Translations under genes and position numbers: made by a program
The notes under the pieces: model-generated
Told to the model about the DNA's origin: nothing
The model's database searches: none
The model's input: the letters and a program-made list of their open reading frames with translations, nothing else
Part shown: piece by piece, positions 10,823 through 21,398 of the stretch
Layout: every line of letters begins with the position of its first letter
How positions within the stretch are numbered: the first letter of the stretch is position 1
NCBI GenBank assembly: GCA_012184525.1
Contig: WOFQ01000003.1
Location: 744,001-808,000 of the forward strand
Direction of reading: 5' to 3'
Origin: Xenoacremonium recifei
Lineage: Eukaryota; Ascomycota; Sordariomycetes; Hypocreales; Nectriaceae
Length of the DNA stretch: 64,000 bases

Positions 10823-12631
10823 ATGCCGGATACCCGAAGACGGAATACCGCCTGTTGGACTTGTCGCCTTCGCCGAAAGAAATGCGATGCTTCACGGCCA
10901 GCTTGCAGAACATGCACAGCATTGAACATCACTTGCCACAATGGCGACACGAAACCAGAATGGATGGATGGCGCTGAGAAGCAGAAAGAGATGGCAGAGA
11001 CCTTGAAAGATGAAATCAAAAAGGGGGCCGCGGGACGTCGTGAGATGGGCCCAAAAAAGGCGACGTTTATAGTTACTTCTGTCGATGACTATAGCTCAGC
11101 TTCCCAGGCTGGATCTGCAGCTGGCCAAGGCAAGGAGCCCTCCTCAGACCAGACGATTTCAACAGGACCGTCACTAAGCATGACTACGCTGCCGATTCGG
11201 GGTTCTAGCTCTAGCACAACTATTATGGATGTCGTCCGGCAAGCGGCATCAACTCATGGAGGCTCATCGATACAAGCATTGGGGCGAGCCTGGGAAATGG
11301 AGTTCGTCATGATATACTTGGACTATGTATTTCCTTTCTTGTTTCCCTTTTATCACCCACCGGTGATTGGCACTGGAAGGGCTTGGCTCTTGACTTTCAT
11401 ACGCCAAAGCGATGCCGTCTACTACTCCATCCTGAGCCTGAGTTCCTACTTCTTCATCGCTGGTTTGAACGATGTCTATCCGGAAGAGCACAATGATTGC
11501 AAGGTCGTCGTTTGGGACCAAGTTCTCAAGCAGGCAGATCAATCTTTCGAGATGATTCAGCGGGATCTTGACCAATTCAACCGGAGAGAGACAGGCGTCA
11601 CATTGCTGGAGAAAGCGAGAATCATGGAAAGCATTCTTCAGTTGCTGATATTTGAATCTTTCCTCGGCCGTCGGACAAATTGGACTCTTCATCTACCGCC
11701 TGCCATTACGATTTTTGAAGACATGTTCTCAAAACACCATGACGACCCTGGCTCATTGGATCACTTCCGCTCGGTTTTAGAGGAGATGGCATGGACACCA
11801 AATCAAAACGTCGGGTTCGATCGGCTGATCTGGAATCCTGACCAGGCGTCTTTCCGATTCTTCATGGGCTTAATCATTTATATCGATATCATTGCCAGCA
11901 CATCACTAGGACAAGCCCCTCGGCTCCAAAAGTATCACTCTTTGTTAGCCAACTTGGGTCCTTTCGAGTCGGCTGTGCCTCTGGACTTGAAGTCATATCT
12001 AGGATGCAAAAATTGGGCATTGATTACAGTTGGGGAGATAGCAGTGCTTGATGCATGGAAGAAGGAAATGTTGAGGGATGGAAGTTTGTCCATGGATCAA
12101 CTAGCGACGCGCTCGAGTCAGATCTTCCAAACGCTGGATCAAGGGCTTGCGAGTCTCTCCAGCGGTCAAGGCCCGATGCCAAGCATGCTGAATAACGGCC
12201 GCCATAAGTCATACTATCATGGCTCGGAAATGAAGAGCACCGAAACATCCCAGATGATTACCCGGATCTGGGCACTCGCCGCACGGGCATACCTCTCGGT
12301 AGTCCTTTCAGGCTGGAACCAAGAGAACCCTGAAGTCAGACAAAGTGTATCACAGGTTCTTGGCTTACTGAAGACGGTTGAGTCAGATTCCCAGATGCGT
12401 GCTTTGTCGTGGCCGATCTGTGTTGCAGGTTGCCTCGTAACAGGAGACGAGGAGCGTCGAGATTTCATGAAGTTGATCTCCAGTATGGATGGCTATCGCA
12501 CCTTGAGCACTATCCATGAGACCAAAGCTATCGTTGAAGCTGTTTGGAAGAAGTCGGAGAGCGGAGATGTCCGAGATCTTGATATAGAAGCTTGTCTCCG
12601 GATTCTAGGCTCCCCGGCCCTGTTGGTCTGA
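10823..12631 (+). CDS. Zn2Cys6 transcription factor
   Basis: Single-exon gene of 602 residues from the ATG at 10823 (MPDTRRRN). The frame is open slightly further upstream, but there is no earlier ATG. The zinc cluster lies at residues ~10-37: CWTCRLRRKKCDASRPACRTC followed by C after six residues. After a low-complexity Ser/Thr/Ala linker, the remaining ~450 residues are a helical fungal transcription factor region, with segments such as LGRAWEMEFVMIYLDYVFPFLFPFY. This arrangement (short N-terminus, DNA-binding domain, long regulatory domain) is typical. Target genes are unknown. No enzyme gene is immediately adjacent on the same side, so its regulon cannot be guessed from context. Confidence 0.88.
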   Translation: MPDTRRRNTACWTCRLRRKKCDASRPACRTCTALNITCHNGDTKPEWMDGAEKQKEMAETLKDEIKKGAAGRREMGPKKATFIVTSVDDYSSASQAGSAAGQGKEPSSDQTISTGPSLSMTTLPIRGSSSSTTIMDVVRQAASTHGGSSIQALGRAWEMEFVMIYLDYVFPFLFPFYHPPVIGTGRAWLLTFIRQSDAVYYSILSLSSYFFIAGLNDVYPEEHNDCKVVVWDQVLKQADQSFEMIQRDLDQFNRRETGVTLLEKARIMESILQLLIFESFLGRRTNWTLHLPPAITIFEDMFSKHHDDPGSLDHFRSVLEEMAWTPNQNVGFDRLIWNPDQASFRFFMGLIIYIDIIASTSLGQAPRLQKYHSLLANLGPFESAVPLDLKSYLGCKNWALITVGEIAVLDAWKKEMLRDGSLSMDQLATRSSQIFQTLDQGLASLSSGQGPMPSMLNNGRHKSYYHGSEMKSTETSQMITRIWALAARAYLSVVLSGWNQENPEVRQSVSQVLGLLKTVESDSQMRALSWPICVAGCLVTGDEERRDFMKLISSMDGYRTLSTIHETKAIVEAVWKKSESGDVRDLDIEACLRILGSPALLV

Positions 12632-13738
12632 GCTAGCCGGCCGATATTGCCATCTTGTACTCTAGCTGGGAACTTATGAAGTGTTATCATTCTTGGCAGC
12701 CGAAGCTACTCCTGCAACTTAAACAAGAGTTTCCTTCAGTTACTTTAGTCATGGAGCAGAATTCTGGACGAGGTTGGTGGATAAATAATTTCCTTGAGTG
12801 AATGGATATTGTGACGATGCATCGTTGCGTTACTCATGGTCTGACCGCCTGCAACCTCGGCTGCAACTCTCCAGTTCTTGCAAAGCTCCAGGCAGTATGC
12901 TACTTTAGTTTCTTTTGTCTGCGAGTTGTCAACCCAATTCCGCACTACCTCTCCGTCTCTTCAGCTCGGCGGCCGATTCCGTTGACCGAGCGGGGCGATC
13001 CTCCAGGGCTTTTTGTCGCCATTGTCTCAAGCAGCTCTAACTGGCGGTGATATACTGCTTATCAGCCTATCGACGGTTCCCTTATCACCACGAGGTTGCG
13101 CTCTTCGGCCACTAAACAGCATCTTAATGGGCTAACTGCCTATTCCAGGTAGATCCCGGCGGGGAAACGCTTCTGTTCGGCAACATATGCCGTCGACATA
13201 TACTCTAACCTTGATTTCTAGTTTATTTCAGTTTCATCTCCTGCCAGAAGCATCCCGTGCTAGGACGATCATTTGGCGGACCTGCCAATCCCATGCTCCA
13301 ACCCGCGCCAGGGATCGCGCGCTTCGGATGCGGCGGTGTTCTGCATTTGCAGACGGCGAATGCCCATCTTCGCCCGATACAGAAACTCGCACGATGCTAG
13401 AGCTCCTGTTATCTTGGAGAGTGGACGGTTCTCTGCCGATGAACCCTGGGTCGGATCAGGGCAGAGTGATCCACGCGGCTCAAAAAGGCCCTTGATTGGC
13501 GGTATCGAAGAAATTAAGGCATGATTCATTCTTGTCCAATCGATGGGCTGGGGTTGCTGTTCAGCATAGGCACGCTCCGACGAGAGTGTTTCTGCTAGAC
13601 AGCATTACCACAAGGGGAAGGGCTCTTTGCAAAGGCTCTGGTGCGATCCAGAGGGTATAAATACGACTCGAGCCCTCAGGGTTCTCATATTCGTATCATT
13701 GCAGTCCAGAGTTCCTCAGTAGCCAATCAGTCTCGAAA
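12632..13738. other. Intergenic region with the S1 nuclease promoter
   Basis: About 1.1 kb without a convincing gene. Around 13187-13529 all three plus frames and one minus frame stay open for 80-100 codons. None has a recognisable product, and the overlap suggests GC-rich chance frames. The last 100 bases form the core promoter of the nuclease gene. Confidence 0.4.
13656..13663 (+). promoter_or_regulatory. TATA box of the S1/P1 nuclease gene
   Basis: A canonical TATAAATA lies 76 nt upstream of the nuclease ATG, at a spacing that would leave a leader of roughly 45 nt. A strong TATA element fits an inducible, highly expressed secreted enzyme (inference). Confidence 0.6.
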
Positions 13739-14749
13739 ATGATCTCTTACGCTCTTCTCGGCCTAGCTGCCGCTCAAGGCGCGCACGCCTGGGGTGTTCT
13801 CGGACACGCGACAGTTGCGTATGTTGCCCAGAACTACTTGGACAGCGACGTTGCCACCTGGGCTCAGGGCGTTCTTGGAGACACTTCCGACTCGTACCTT
13901 GCCAGCATCGCGTCGTGGGCGGACACCTACCGTTCGACCACGGCTGGTAAATGGTCTGCGCCGCTGCACTTCATCGACGCTGAGGACAACCCTCCCTCCA
14001 GCTGCAACGTCGACTATGACCGCGACTGTGGCTCTTCAGGCTGCTCAATCAGCGCCATTGCCAACTACACCCAGCGCGTGGGTGATGGCCGTCTCTCTGC
14101 CGCCAACACGGCCGAGGCGCTCAAGTTCCTTGTTCACTTCTTGGGTGATGTGACCCAGCCGCTGCACGACGAGGCCTACGAGGTCGGCGGCAACGACATC
14201 GATGTCACTTATCAGGGCTACAGCGACAACCTGCATGCTGACTGGGACACGTACATGCCCGAGACGCTCATCGGCGGCAGCAGTCTGACCGATGCGAAGA
14301 CCTGGGCCACGTCCCTGATCAAGGAGATCGACTCTGGCAGTTACAAGAGCGAAGCCGCTAGCTGGATCGCGGGCGACGACCCCAGCGATGCCATCACCTC
14401 GGCCACGCGCTGGGCCAGCGACGGCAACTCGTACGTCTGCACCGTGGTCATGCCCAACGGAGCTGCTGCTCTTGAGACCGGCGACCTGTACCCAACCTAC
14501 TACAACAGCGTTATCGGCACCATCGAGCTCCAGATCGCCAAGGGCGGTTACCGTCTGGCCAACTGGTTGAACATGATCTACAGCTCTGAGATCGCGAGCA
14601 AGAAGCGCGCTGCGCCTGCTGAGCGAAGAAAGGCTCCCGTTGATCTGAGCGGTCGGGATCTTCTGCCCGCGCCCCGAGAGCTGAGCAAGGCGCAGTTGGC
14701 TAGAGCTGCCATGGACGGTAGCTGCGGTTGTGAAAAGCACCGACACTGA
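13739..14749 (+). CDS. Secreted S1/P1-type zinc nuclease
   Basis: Single exon, 336 residues. A signal peptide of about 17 residues ends at AHA, so the mature protein begins WGVLGH. The N-terminal Trp and the His six residues in are two zinc ligands characteristic of S1/P1 nucleases. Other ligand motifs are present: the ASWADTYR aspartate, the PLHFID histidine, LVHFLGDVTQPLHDE (His/Asp/His) and DNLHADWD. The family cleaves single-stranded DNA and RNA outside the cell, usually for phosphate or nucleotide scavenging. The catalytic domain ends around residue 285. The remaining ~50 residues are a basic, Ala-rich tail ending in a Cys-Gly-Cys and histidines, longer than in the classical Aspergillus enzyme. 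Confidence 0.93.
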   Translation: MISYALLGLAAAQGAHAWGVLGHATVAYVAQNYLDSDVATWAQGVLGDTSDSYLASIASWADTYRSTTAGKWSAPLHFIDAEDNPPSSCNVDYDRDCGSSGCSISAIANYTQRVGDGRLSAANTAEALKFLVHFLGDVTQPLHDEAYEVGGNDIDVTYQGYSDNLHADWDTYMPETLIGGSSLTDAKTWATSLIKEIDSGSYKSEAASWIAGDDPSDAITSATRWASDGNSYVCTVVMPNGAAALETGDLYPTYYNSVIGTIELQIAKGGYRLANWLNMIYSSEIASKKRAAPAERRKAPVDLSGRDLLPAPRELSKAQLARAAMDGSCGCEKHRH

Positions 14750-15069
14750 TGATGATGAATGAATGAAAATGAAAGAGGCGTTATGGCGTAGAAGCTGGGT
14801 ATGTAGATAGATGAGCCTGGAAGAGCGAAGTGCGGTGACGAGTGAATAACGATTGACGACGTTGAAAAGATTGACCCAAATGAAATCTCCGTTTCACTTA
14901 AAATGCCGTGACCAGGGTACCAAAAAAAATTCCTCCGAATGCGCCCAGAAAATCTCCCAGGATGATCAATGTTTACAAATATTGGCCTTGATATCCCTCT
15001 CCAAGGCTTCAGAGGCTTTTACAGAAAAGAGAAAAAAAGAAACCCCTCTGAGAGAGGTGCAGGAATCGT
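14750..15069. other. 3' region of the nuclease gene
   Basis: Untranslated and intergenic sequence with A-rich stretches. No gene seen. Confidence 0.4.
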
Positions 15070-15162
15070 TGGACCTGCGGGGGATTGAACCCCGGACCTT
15101 TCACAGTCGACTGTGCAGTAGCACGATGCGAAGCGAAAATCATACCACTAGACCACGGGCCC
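15070..15162 (-). tRNA. tRNA-Ala(CGC) with a 21-nt intron
   Basis: Read on the minus strand, the sequence starts GGGCCCG and ends CAGGTCC plus A73. The acceptor stem has six pairs including a G3-U70 wobble and one C6-A67 mismatch. The D-arm is GTCTAGTGGTATGAT. The anticodon stem TTCGC/GTGAA encloses the loop TTCGCA-T with anticodon CGC. The T-arm is CGGGG-TTCAATC-CCCCG. A 21-nt intron follows position 37, the standard site for eukaryotic nuclear tRNA introns. G3-U70 and A73 are alanine identity elements and agree with the anticodon. The mature length is 72 nt before CCA addition. Confidence 0.9.
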
Positions 15163-15672
15163 GATCATTGGATGTTAGTAGGTGGAGTAAGAGCACTCTA
15201 TATAGTCCCACCGCCAACCTGCCCCAGCCCTACCCTGCATGAGCATTTGGTTCCATTGTCCATCTTTTCATCATGTCACAGCGAAAAAATGATCACCTTT
15301 ACTGAAAAAAAATCTAGATCGCATATTATACATGCAGAAGAGAAGATATTTCTCGCGAGTTCGCCTCCTACCCTACCTGATACAGCTCATGCGTTCAAAA
15401 GACGTTCCAACTCATGATTCACCTCATTACGGTATCATGATCCTCAGCTGATTAAACGGTGTCAAATAGCTTCGCGACAAATAAAGGTTAAATGGACTGA
15501 TTTAGTGTGAAATAAAAGCATACATATGAATCAGTGAAACGTCCAAACAATATCTACTCGGCACGAGAAGCCTTCTCCTTGTTGCGATTTGGTAATGTTA
15601 ACTACCGCTCCTAAGGGACTCTTAGATCCTAATCATTGTTGATCACCATCGTGGACATAACACTATTCCATC
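15163..15672. other. Intergenic region
   Basis: Upstream of the tRNA and downstream of the D-lactate dehydrogenase gene. A- and T-rich runs are present and no gene is seen. Transcription by RNA polymerase III starts from internal tRNA boxes, so no external promoter is expected. Confidence 0.4.
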
Positions 15673-17583
15673 TTATTTCTGAGTCTTCTTCATGCGTACG
15701 ACCTTGTCGCAGTTGAGCAAGCAAAGAGGGTCGAAAGCTTGCTTGACCTAGAGTGAGTCGTAGTTAGCACCGAGCAAGTCCAGCTGACCAGAAGCAGAAG
15801 CTTGGGATTCATCCTCATAACTTACCTGGCGCATCAAATCAACTGTCGGCTTTCCAACTTCCTTTTCAAGAAAGTCTCTCTTGACTAGACCGACACCATG
15901 CTCACCAGTAACCGTGCCCTCCATCGCGATGGCTCGCTCAACCATTGTATGCACGAGCTTCTCAACTGCCGGCTTTTCTCGTTCCGAGTAAAATATCAAG
16001 GCTGGTCTTGTTAGTTCAAAGCTGGAACATGCGTTAATAGTCAATATGGAGTCTTACAGTGAAAATTGCCATCGCCGACATGGCCCAGAATGCTACCGAC
16101 GAACCCACTAGCTTTGATATCGTCGGCTGTCATCTCAACGAGATCCGCAAGCTTGCTGATCGGAACAGCCACGTCGGTGATCCAACCTCGGTCGTCAGGG
16201 TTGTTCTTAAGTGCCTGTCCAGCGAACAGTGCCGCCTTCCTTGCCTCCCATAGTTGACCGGCCTCCTCCTCGTCCTTGGTGAGATCAATCCGGACTGCGT
16301 TGTTTGCCTTGACGACCTTGCTAACAATGGTCATCTGTTCTTTGACGGCACTGGGCGTACCCGCAAACTTGAAGAACAATGTCGGGGACTGGCGGAAGAC
16401 TAAGTCTGTATTTGCTGTCTCGTTCATCAATGCCATGGCGGTGTCGCCTAGGAGCTCTACGGCTTCAACCTTGATGCCATTTCGGACAATCTCGATGACA
16501 GAGTTGCACGCATCGTGGTACGTGTCGAATGCTGCGACAGCAACTCTCTCGTTCATTGGCTTCGTCGTCAATTTGACCACAGCCTCCGTCACGATTCCGA
16601 GGGTCCCCTCGCTGCCGATGAACAGTCTGGTCAAGTCGTACCCCGCGCTTGACTTACGTGGCCGTTGTCGGGTCTTGACGATCGTACCATCAGCCAAAAC
16701 CACAGTGAGGTTCGTCACCCAGTCTTTCATAGTGCCGTAGTGGTAAGCGTTTGTCCCCGAGCAACCAGTTGCGACCATGCCACCAATCATCGCACCTGGA
16801 CCCGGGTCGGGAGGGAAAAACAGGCTATCGCTGGCAATCGCATCATTCAACTCATCGTAAGTAACGCCTGGCTGTACAACGGCGTCTAGATCATCCTTGT
16901 CAACGGCTAAGATCTTGTTCATATGAGACAAGTCAATACTGATGCCCTGGCAGACATTTGCGAAATGCCCCTCCAAGCTGGTTCCTGCTGAGAAAGCCAC
17001 TATTGGGATCCTTCGCTTGTGACAAATCTTAACAACCTCGCTCACCTGCTCCGTGGAAGCTGTGTAGACTACAAAGTGAGGGTTGTCTTTGGCAATGACA
17101 GGATACGATGACCACTCGGAGGACGTATGGCGGCTCAGCTCGTCGTTGCGATCAGTAACGGCGTCCTCTCCCACAATTGCTGCGATTTCATTTCTGGCCG
17201 CAGCCATGTTCTGCGCAGAGACGTCATGCTTTATGGCCCCGACCCTCTCTAGGGGCAATGTAGAGGAGGCGGGTCTTAGAGAGCTAGCTGACCCTTCTTG
17301 AGAGCCAAGGTAGTAGCCAACAGCGCCGAGTGTGACCGCAGTTGCTGAGCATGTTTAGCAACCAGAAGCTGAATCTTCCGGGACTGCACCTACCTGCAAC
17401 AAGACCCCATGGCTTTCCACCGTCAGATGGCTTATCTGCATGAGCCTTCGTATAGCTTCTGCGTGTGCCGCAAGCAGCGGGAACTGTTCTCCCACAGGAT
17501 CTACCCGTGGCCTTCAGCGTCAACCCCCCTGGCATTGATGCAAGCATAAGGTGGCCTCGTATCCATCTCAGTTTGGTCACCAT
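15673..17583 (-). CDS. D-lactate dehydrogenase (cytochrome), mitochondrial FAD-binding
   Basis: Four exons: 17583-17394, 17344-16058, 16001-15826 and 15747-15673. Introns are 49, 56 and 78 nt, and the frame closes at 575 residues. The basic N-terminus, rich in Arg/Lys/Ser, looks like a mitochondrial targeting sequence and is followed by a short hydrophobic segment. The FAD-binding PCMH/FAD_binding_4 domain contains FSAGTSLEGH, PGVTYDELND, FFPPDPGPGAMIGGM and IGSEGTLGIVTE. The C-terminal FAD-oxidase domain has the HVGDGNFH metal-binding motif, TGEHGVGLVK and a terminal FDP-x-x-LLN-x-D-K-V. These are the landmarks of the DLD1 group, which oxidises D-lactate to pyruvate and passes electrons to cytochrome c. 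The HVGDGNFH motif is split by the second intron. Confidence 0.93.
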
Positions 17584-18383
17584 CGCGATTGTGGGAGAAT
17601 ACTAGTGAATGGCAAGAAGAGAGGCGGGACGGATTGTTATCGTTCCGGTCTGCAGCACTTTGCTACTTATACCCGCCACACTCTCACCGATACCACCTTG
17701 AACCCCAGACAAGGGTTCATTCCGGAAGTGACTTTCCGTTCTGCCTGACTAGGGACATTAGATTCGAAGCGGCACAGCCCTTTTCGGGAGACTGCCCCCG
17801 AGAGGTGTGGTAAACCGATGTCTACTGCATGCACGCTGAACAAGTCCTGAGAGACAGTCACGGCTGTCGCGCTAAAGCAGGGATAACTGGCCAGGATTCC
17901 TACAGAGTACACAGACATGGAGGTCGGGATCACAGTCGTCTCAACTTATCAATATGGAGCCCCGTATATGCACTCCACTTGATCCCTCCAGAGAGGTCAG
18001 TGATTGCACCAACGGTAGCAGTATTTTGTAACAAGTGTGGAGGCGTCAACGCATGGTATACGGCTCTTCATCCCGCCGTGTCGGTGACTTGAGCAGGTGT
18101 CGCTAACCACAGATGGCTACCTCTGCGATTCTGTCACTTAGCCCAGCTGAATGCCTTTTGACGGAGGGAATTCAATAATGTTTGGGTGTCATTGGTCAGA
18201 TCAGAACCGAGCAGCGAAGTTATAAACTCGAGATAACAATGAGTACAGAAGGATAGTTCTCCATACAAGCGACAACATGGATACAATGAAACGCCAGATA
18301 AGATCATCTACTCCAACTTGCGATGCTTCTGTGGACTCAACTGGAAACACCAATTACGGAACCCACTTCCCTCTCTATGGACA
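17584..18383. other. Intergenic region
   Basis: Promoter side of the D-lactate dehydrogenase gene and 3' side of the next hydrolase. A short frame (17829-18092, plus) shows no domain or splice extension. Nothing else is recognisable. Confidence 0.4.
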
Positions 18384-19315
18384 TCATGCTCTGGAGCGAT
18401 TATTTTCCACAAACTCCAGAGCGAAATCTATAACCTCTTCCCAGTCTTTCTGATTGACAATACCGTGCTAGATGAACGATTGTCAGCCATGATTCTCTTT
18501 GCTCACGAGGTTACCTGATGCGATAGCGATACAATAATGAGAAGGTTCATGAAAGGTTAGTTGGCAAACGGGGCACTTACAGAGCGTCCTTCAAACTCGC
18601 GATACTCAACGATTCCGCTGCCCTTCTTATACGCCAGATATTCCTTCTCCACAGTAGAAGCTGGCACAACGTGGTCCTTGGAACCTGAGATGAGAAGTAG
18701 TGGTGCGCGGTCAGTCTTGTTGAAGTCGACATGCGTGACTCCTTTGGGATGCACAACGCCACCTAGGGCACCTTGCCAAAGGACGTGAGCGACGCTGGGA
18801 ATTGAGTATCGCTCCCAGAGCTTCTTGCTCTCTTCTTTGGACAAGTGATTGCCGAAGCAGTAGTGGAACTCAGATTCTGAGATCTTGACAGTACTTGTAT
18901 AGTCGAAGGGGTTAGAGAGAACCGGCAGAGTTGCCTTGACCGTACTGAGCGGCAGTGCGAACACGCCAGTTGGGTTGGCGGGGGAGACGCCGATACCAGC
19001 GCATCCCAGACCGCGAGAAAGAAGAATCTGCGTAAACAGACCTCCGAAGCTATGGCCTATGATAATGGGCGGCTCCGGAAGCTTGCTAATGATAGCTTGA
19101 TAGTGAGCGCAAATCTCCTCAATACTCTTGTTGGCCATTGGCTTGGGGTCCTCCCGGATTTGCTGGGGAGTCCGGTCATCCACCCCGGGCCAGCCAGGAG
19201 CTATGACCTTGTACCCTCTGGCTTCGAGATATGGAGTCCAATCTTCCCAGCAGAGAGGGGTCATCCAAAGTCCATGAATGAGGACGATTGTGCCCTTCGA
19301 GCCTGGAGCAGCCAT
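18384..19315 (-). CDS. Alpha/beta hydrolase, esterase/lipase-like
   Basis: Two exons, 19315-18581 and 18467-18384, with a 113-nt intron; 272 residues. The core shows VLIHGLWMTP (HG oxyanion motif), GHSFGG with Ser89, SGSKDHVVP with the likely acidic residue, and FEGRS-HGIV in which the histidine is the first codon of exon 2. The complete Ser-Asp-His triad therefore depends on correct splicing. An unspliced reading ends only a few codons into the intron and loses the histidine. The start at 19315 (MAAPGSKG) is the first ATG; the upstream frame has none. The substrate is unknown. The gene is divergent from the questin-oxidase-like gene across ~730 bp. Confidence 0.87.
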
Positions 19316-20044
19316 TGTGAAAGCAGAGGTACACGATTGCGGATTAATTTTGATGAGCGAAGGGGCGAATTTTCTAGCTGCAGGTCTCTGCAAAACACAT
19401 TGTAAGTCCGTGACATGGGAGAATGATATAAGTACATGTCTGGAGTTTCACAAGCTGTGTAAGTTACTAAGCTACTCATACGGACGTTCAAGGTATCTTC
19501 TGGGCTAACCATGTTCAGTACATCATTTTCCCACCTCGTTTTAGTGCCCTCGGCGAGATTCCCCGAAACAGCTCGCCACCGTCTGCCACCCCAGACATGC
19601 AGAGGCGGTGGAGATAACCCGACGGGACGGGCTCTAGGCTCTTTGACAGTTGATCCTTCGGAGTCTCAGTGGGCACGATAGCGGCCGGAGAAGATCGAGC
19701 CCCGACAGGTTACCACACCCTCTTCTCGGGCGTCGTGCCCTCCATCGGTTATCATGCTTTGAGACGATGGAACGTGGTGGCGCAGTCAGCATATGCATGT
19801 TGGCTCTCAATTGCCAGATAGCCAATCGACGCACTTCGCCAAGACTGACCGGCACACTCTTCCAAGGTCAGACAGAAGAGGAGAGGTAAGGATGCATAAG
19901 TCATGCTTAAGCATTTATACAACATTGCATGGTATTTTTGAGAGTTGTGTTTTGAAGTCTGGTTTATTATGGCTTACGTTGTTCTCAAACCTCAGTTATT
20001 CTTCCAAGAGACGTGTCCAGAAGCCCAATTCAAATTCCAGAAAA
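19316..20044. promoter_or_regulatory. Divergent promoter of hydrolase and questin-oxidase-like genes
   Basis: Shared upstream region, 729 bp. I see no clear factor-binding palindrome. Several short open frames on the plus strand run into the first exon of the next gene without an ATG in good context. Confidence 0.35.
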
Positions 20045-21398
20045 ATGCCCTCGCAGTCAAAGTTGATTCCAGGACCCGGCCTTCTGGGCACAACTCAGGA
20101 TCAGAATGTCTCGATGCTTGGCCAACTGATCGCCAAAAATCATAATGAGAATGGATTGTTATATAATCGGGTGCTGCATAACCATGCTCAACATGTAAGA
20201 AGATCATGTCTGCCTTATCATTGCACGAGGGGTTCTGACGTAGTGTTGTTGAAAGGGCTTGCTGGCAGCTTTTGCACTGGGAAGTGGCAGTGATAGGCTC
20301 GAGGAAATCTACAAGGATGAGATCAAAGACCTTGAACCGTGCAAAGACTCCAAACTGGGTAGGATAATGACAGAAGCTGAGGTTGATGAATATCTGGGAC
20401 GCGCCGAGTAAGCACACCCGCGACTCTTCTCTTGCCTGTCCTCTGAAGAATTTTGGACAAGCTAATATCTGCCCAGCTTTGAGCGTGACTTTGTGACCTT
20501 CTTCCAGAACAGACGACCTGCACCTGGCCAGGACGTATGGCCTATCCTACAGTATTGGCTCCTTGATCGAGCCAATCCTTTCCTGCCGGGTCTTGTCGGA
20601 GGCTATGCGCATCCGTTGATCATGCTGGCGGACTCAATCGAACTGGGGAGTGCTACGCTGGCTCTTGACGCCCTGGCTCTGACGGCCGTTGACTGGAACG
20701 CCCTAACGAAGCTGGTCACCATGAACCTTCCTCCAGCGGACAGTCGCCCAGAATCCCTGTTCGAGATCCTCGATATGATTCACGGTGATCGCTCCTTTGA
20801 CGGAGTTGTTCCCAAACCGGGTATCGAGCATATTTCAGACATCATGAGCAATCCTGCGGCGGCGAGTGGCGTTCTGCGTTACCTGAGCCTCGGAGATAAG
20901 TATCTCTTGCATGGTAATGAAAACATCCAGTTTACAGGGGAAATGGTGGAACTTGCTATACGACTTCTCACATGTACCCACGTCCCAGGGAAGCCAGCAT
21001 TTGACTTCTACTTGAACCACAACTTGACGTTTGTCAATTGCCTTCGTATCTTGCTTCCGGTATTCAGGACTGAAGCAGCGCAGCGTACGCTAATGCGGAT
21101 GTACTGGCTTCTCACAGTTCTGGCCTTTATAACGCAAGGCCGCCCGATCATTGCACAAGGGTGGGTGCCTGAAGGCGACGCAGGACAGACGATCATGGGC
21201 TGGGGGCAGGTGAAGGCGGCCGCATGTGAAATTCAGGGGGAGACGGCAACTCACAGGGCGTCGGACCCCCATTTTCTCAAGGCCATTGAGATTATGGTCA
21301 CGTTTGGAAAAATGATGCCGGACATTGAGTCTTTCTTGCTCATGGCAGCTAACAAGTTTGTGGGAGAATTTCACGACTGGACAGGATTCGGCAAATGA
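20045..21398 (+). CDS. Questin-oxidase-like protein (DUF4243 family)
   Basis: Three exons: 20045-20194, 20256-20407 and 20477-21398. Introns are 61 and 69 nt; 407 residues. Landmarks of the questin oxidase/AflY-like family are visible: NHNENGLLYNRVLHNHAQHGLLAAFALGSG near the N-terminus, FERDFVTFFQNR around the second splice junction, GGYAHPLIMLADSIEL, and RPIIAQGWVPEG near the C-terminus. Characterised members carry out Baeyer-Villiger-type oxidative ring cleavage of anthraquinones or related polyketides in secondary metabolism, using NADPH without a bound flavin. No polyketide synthase or other pathway gene is in the window, so this is probably a free-standing paralogue, possibly used to degrade aromatic compounds (inference). 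Confidence 0.82.

Noticed and set aside
14045..14746. A 233-codon minus-strand frame opposite the S1 nuclease.
   Set aside because: Antisense shadow of a strongly biased coding sequence with an unambiguous nuclease product on the plus strand.
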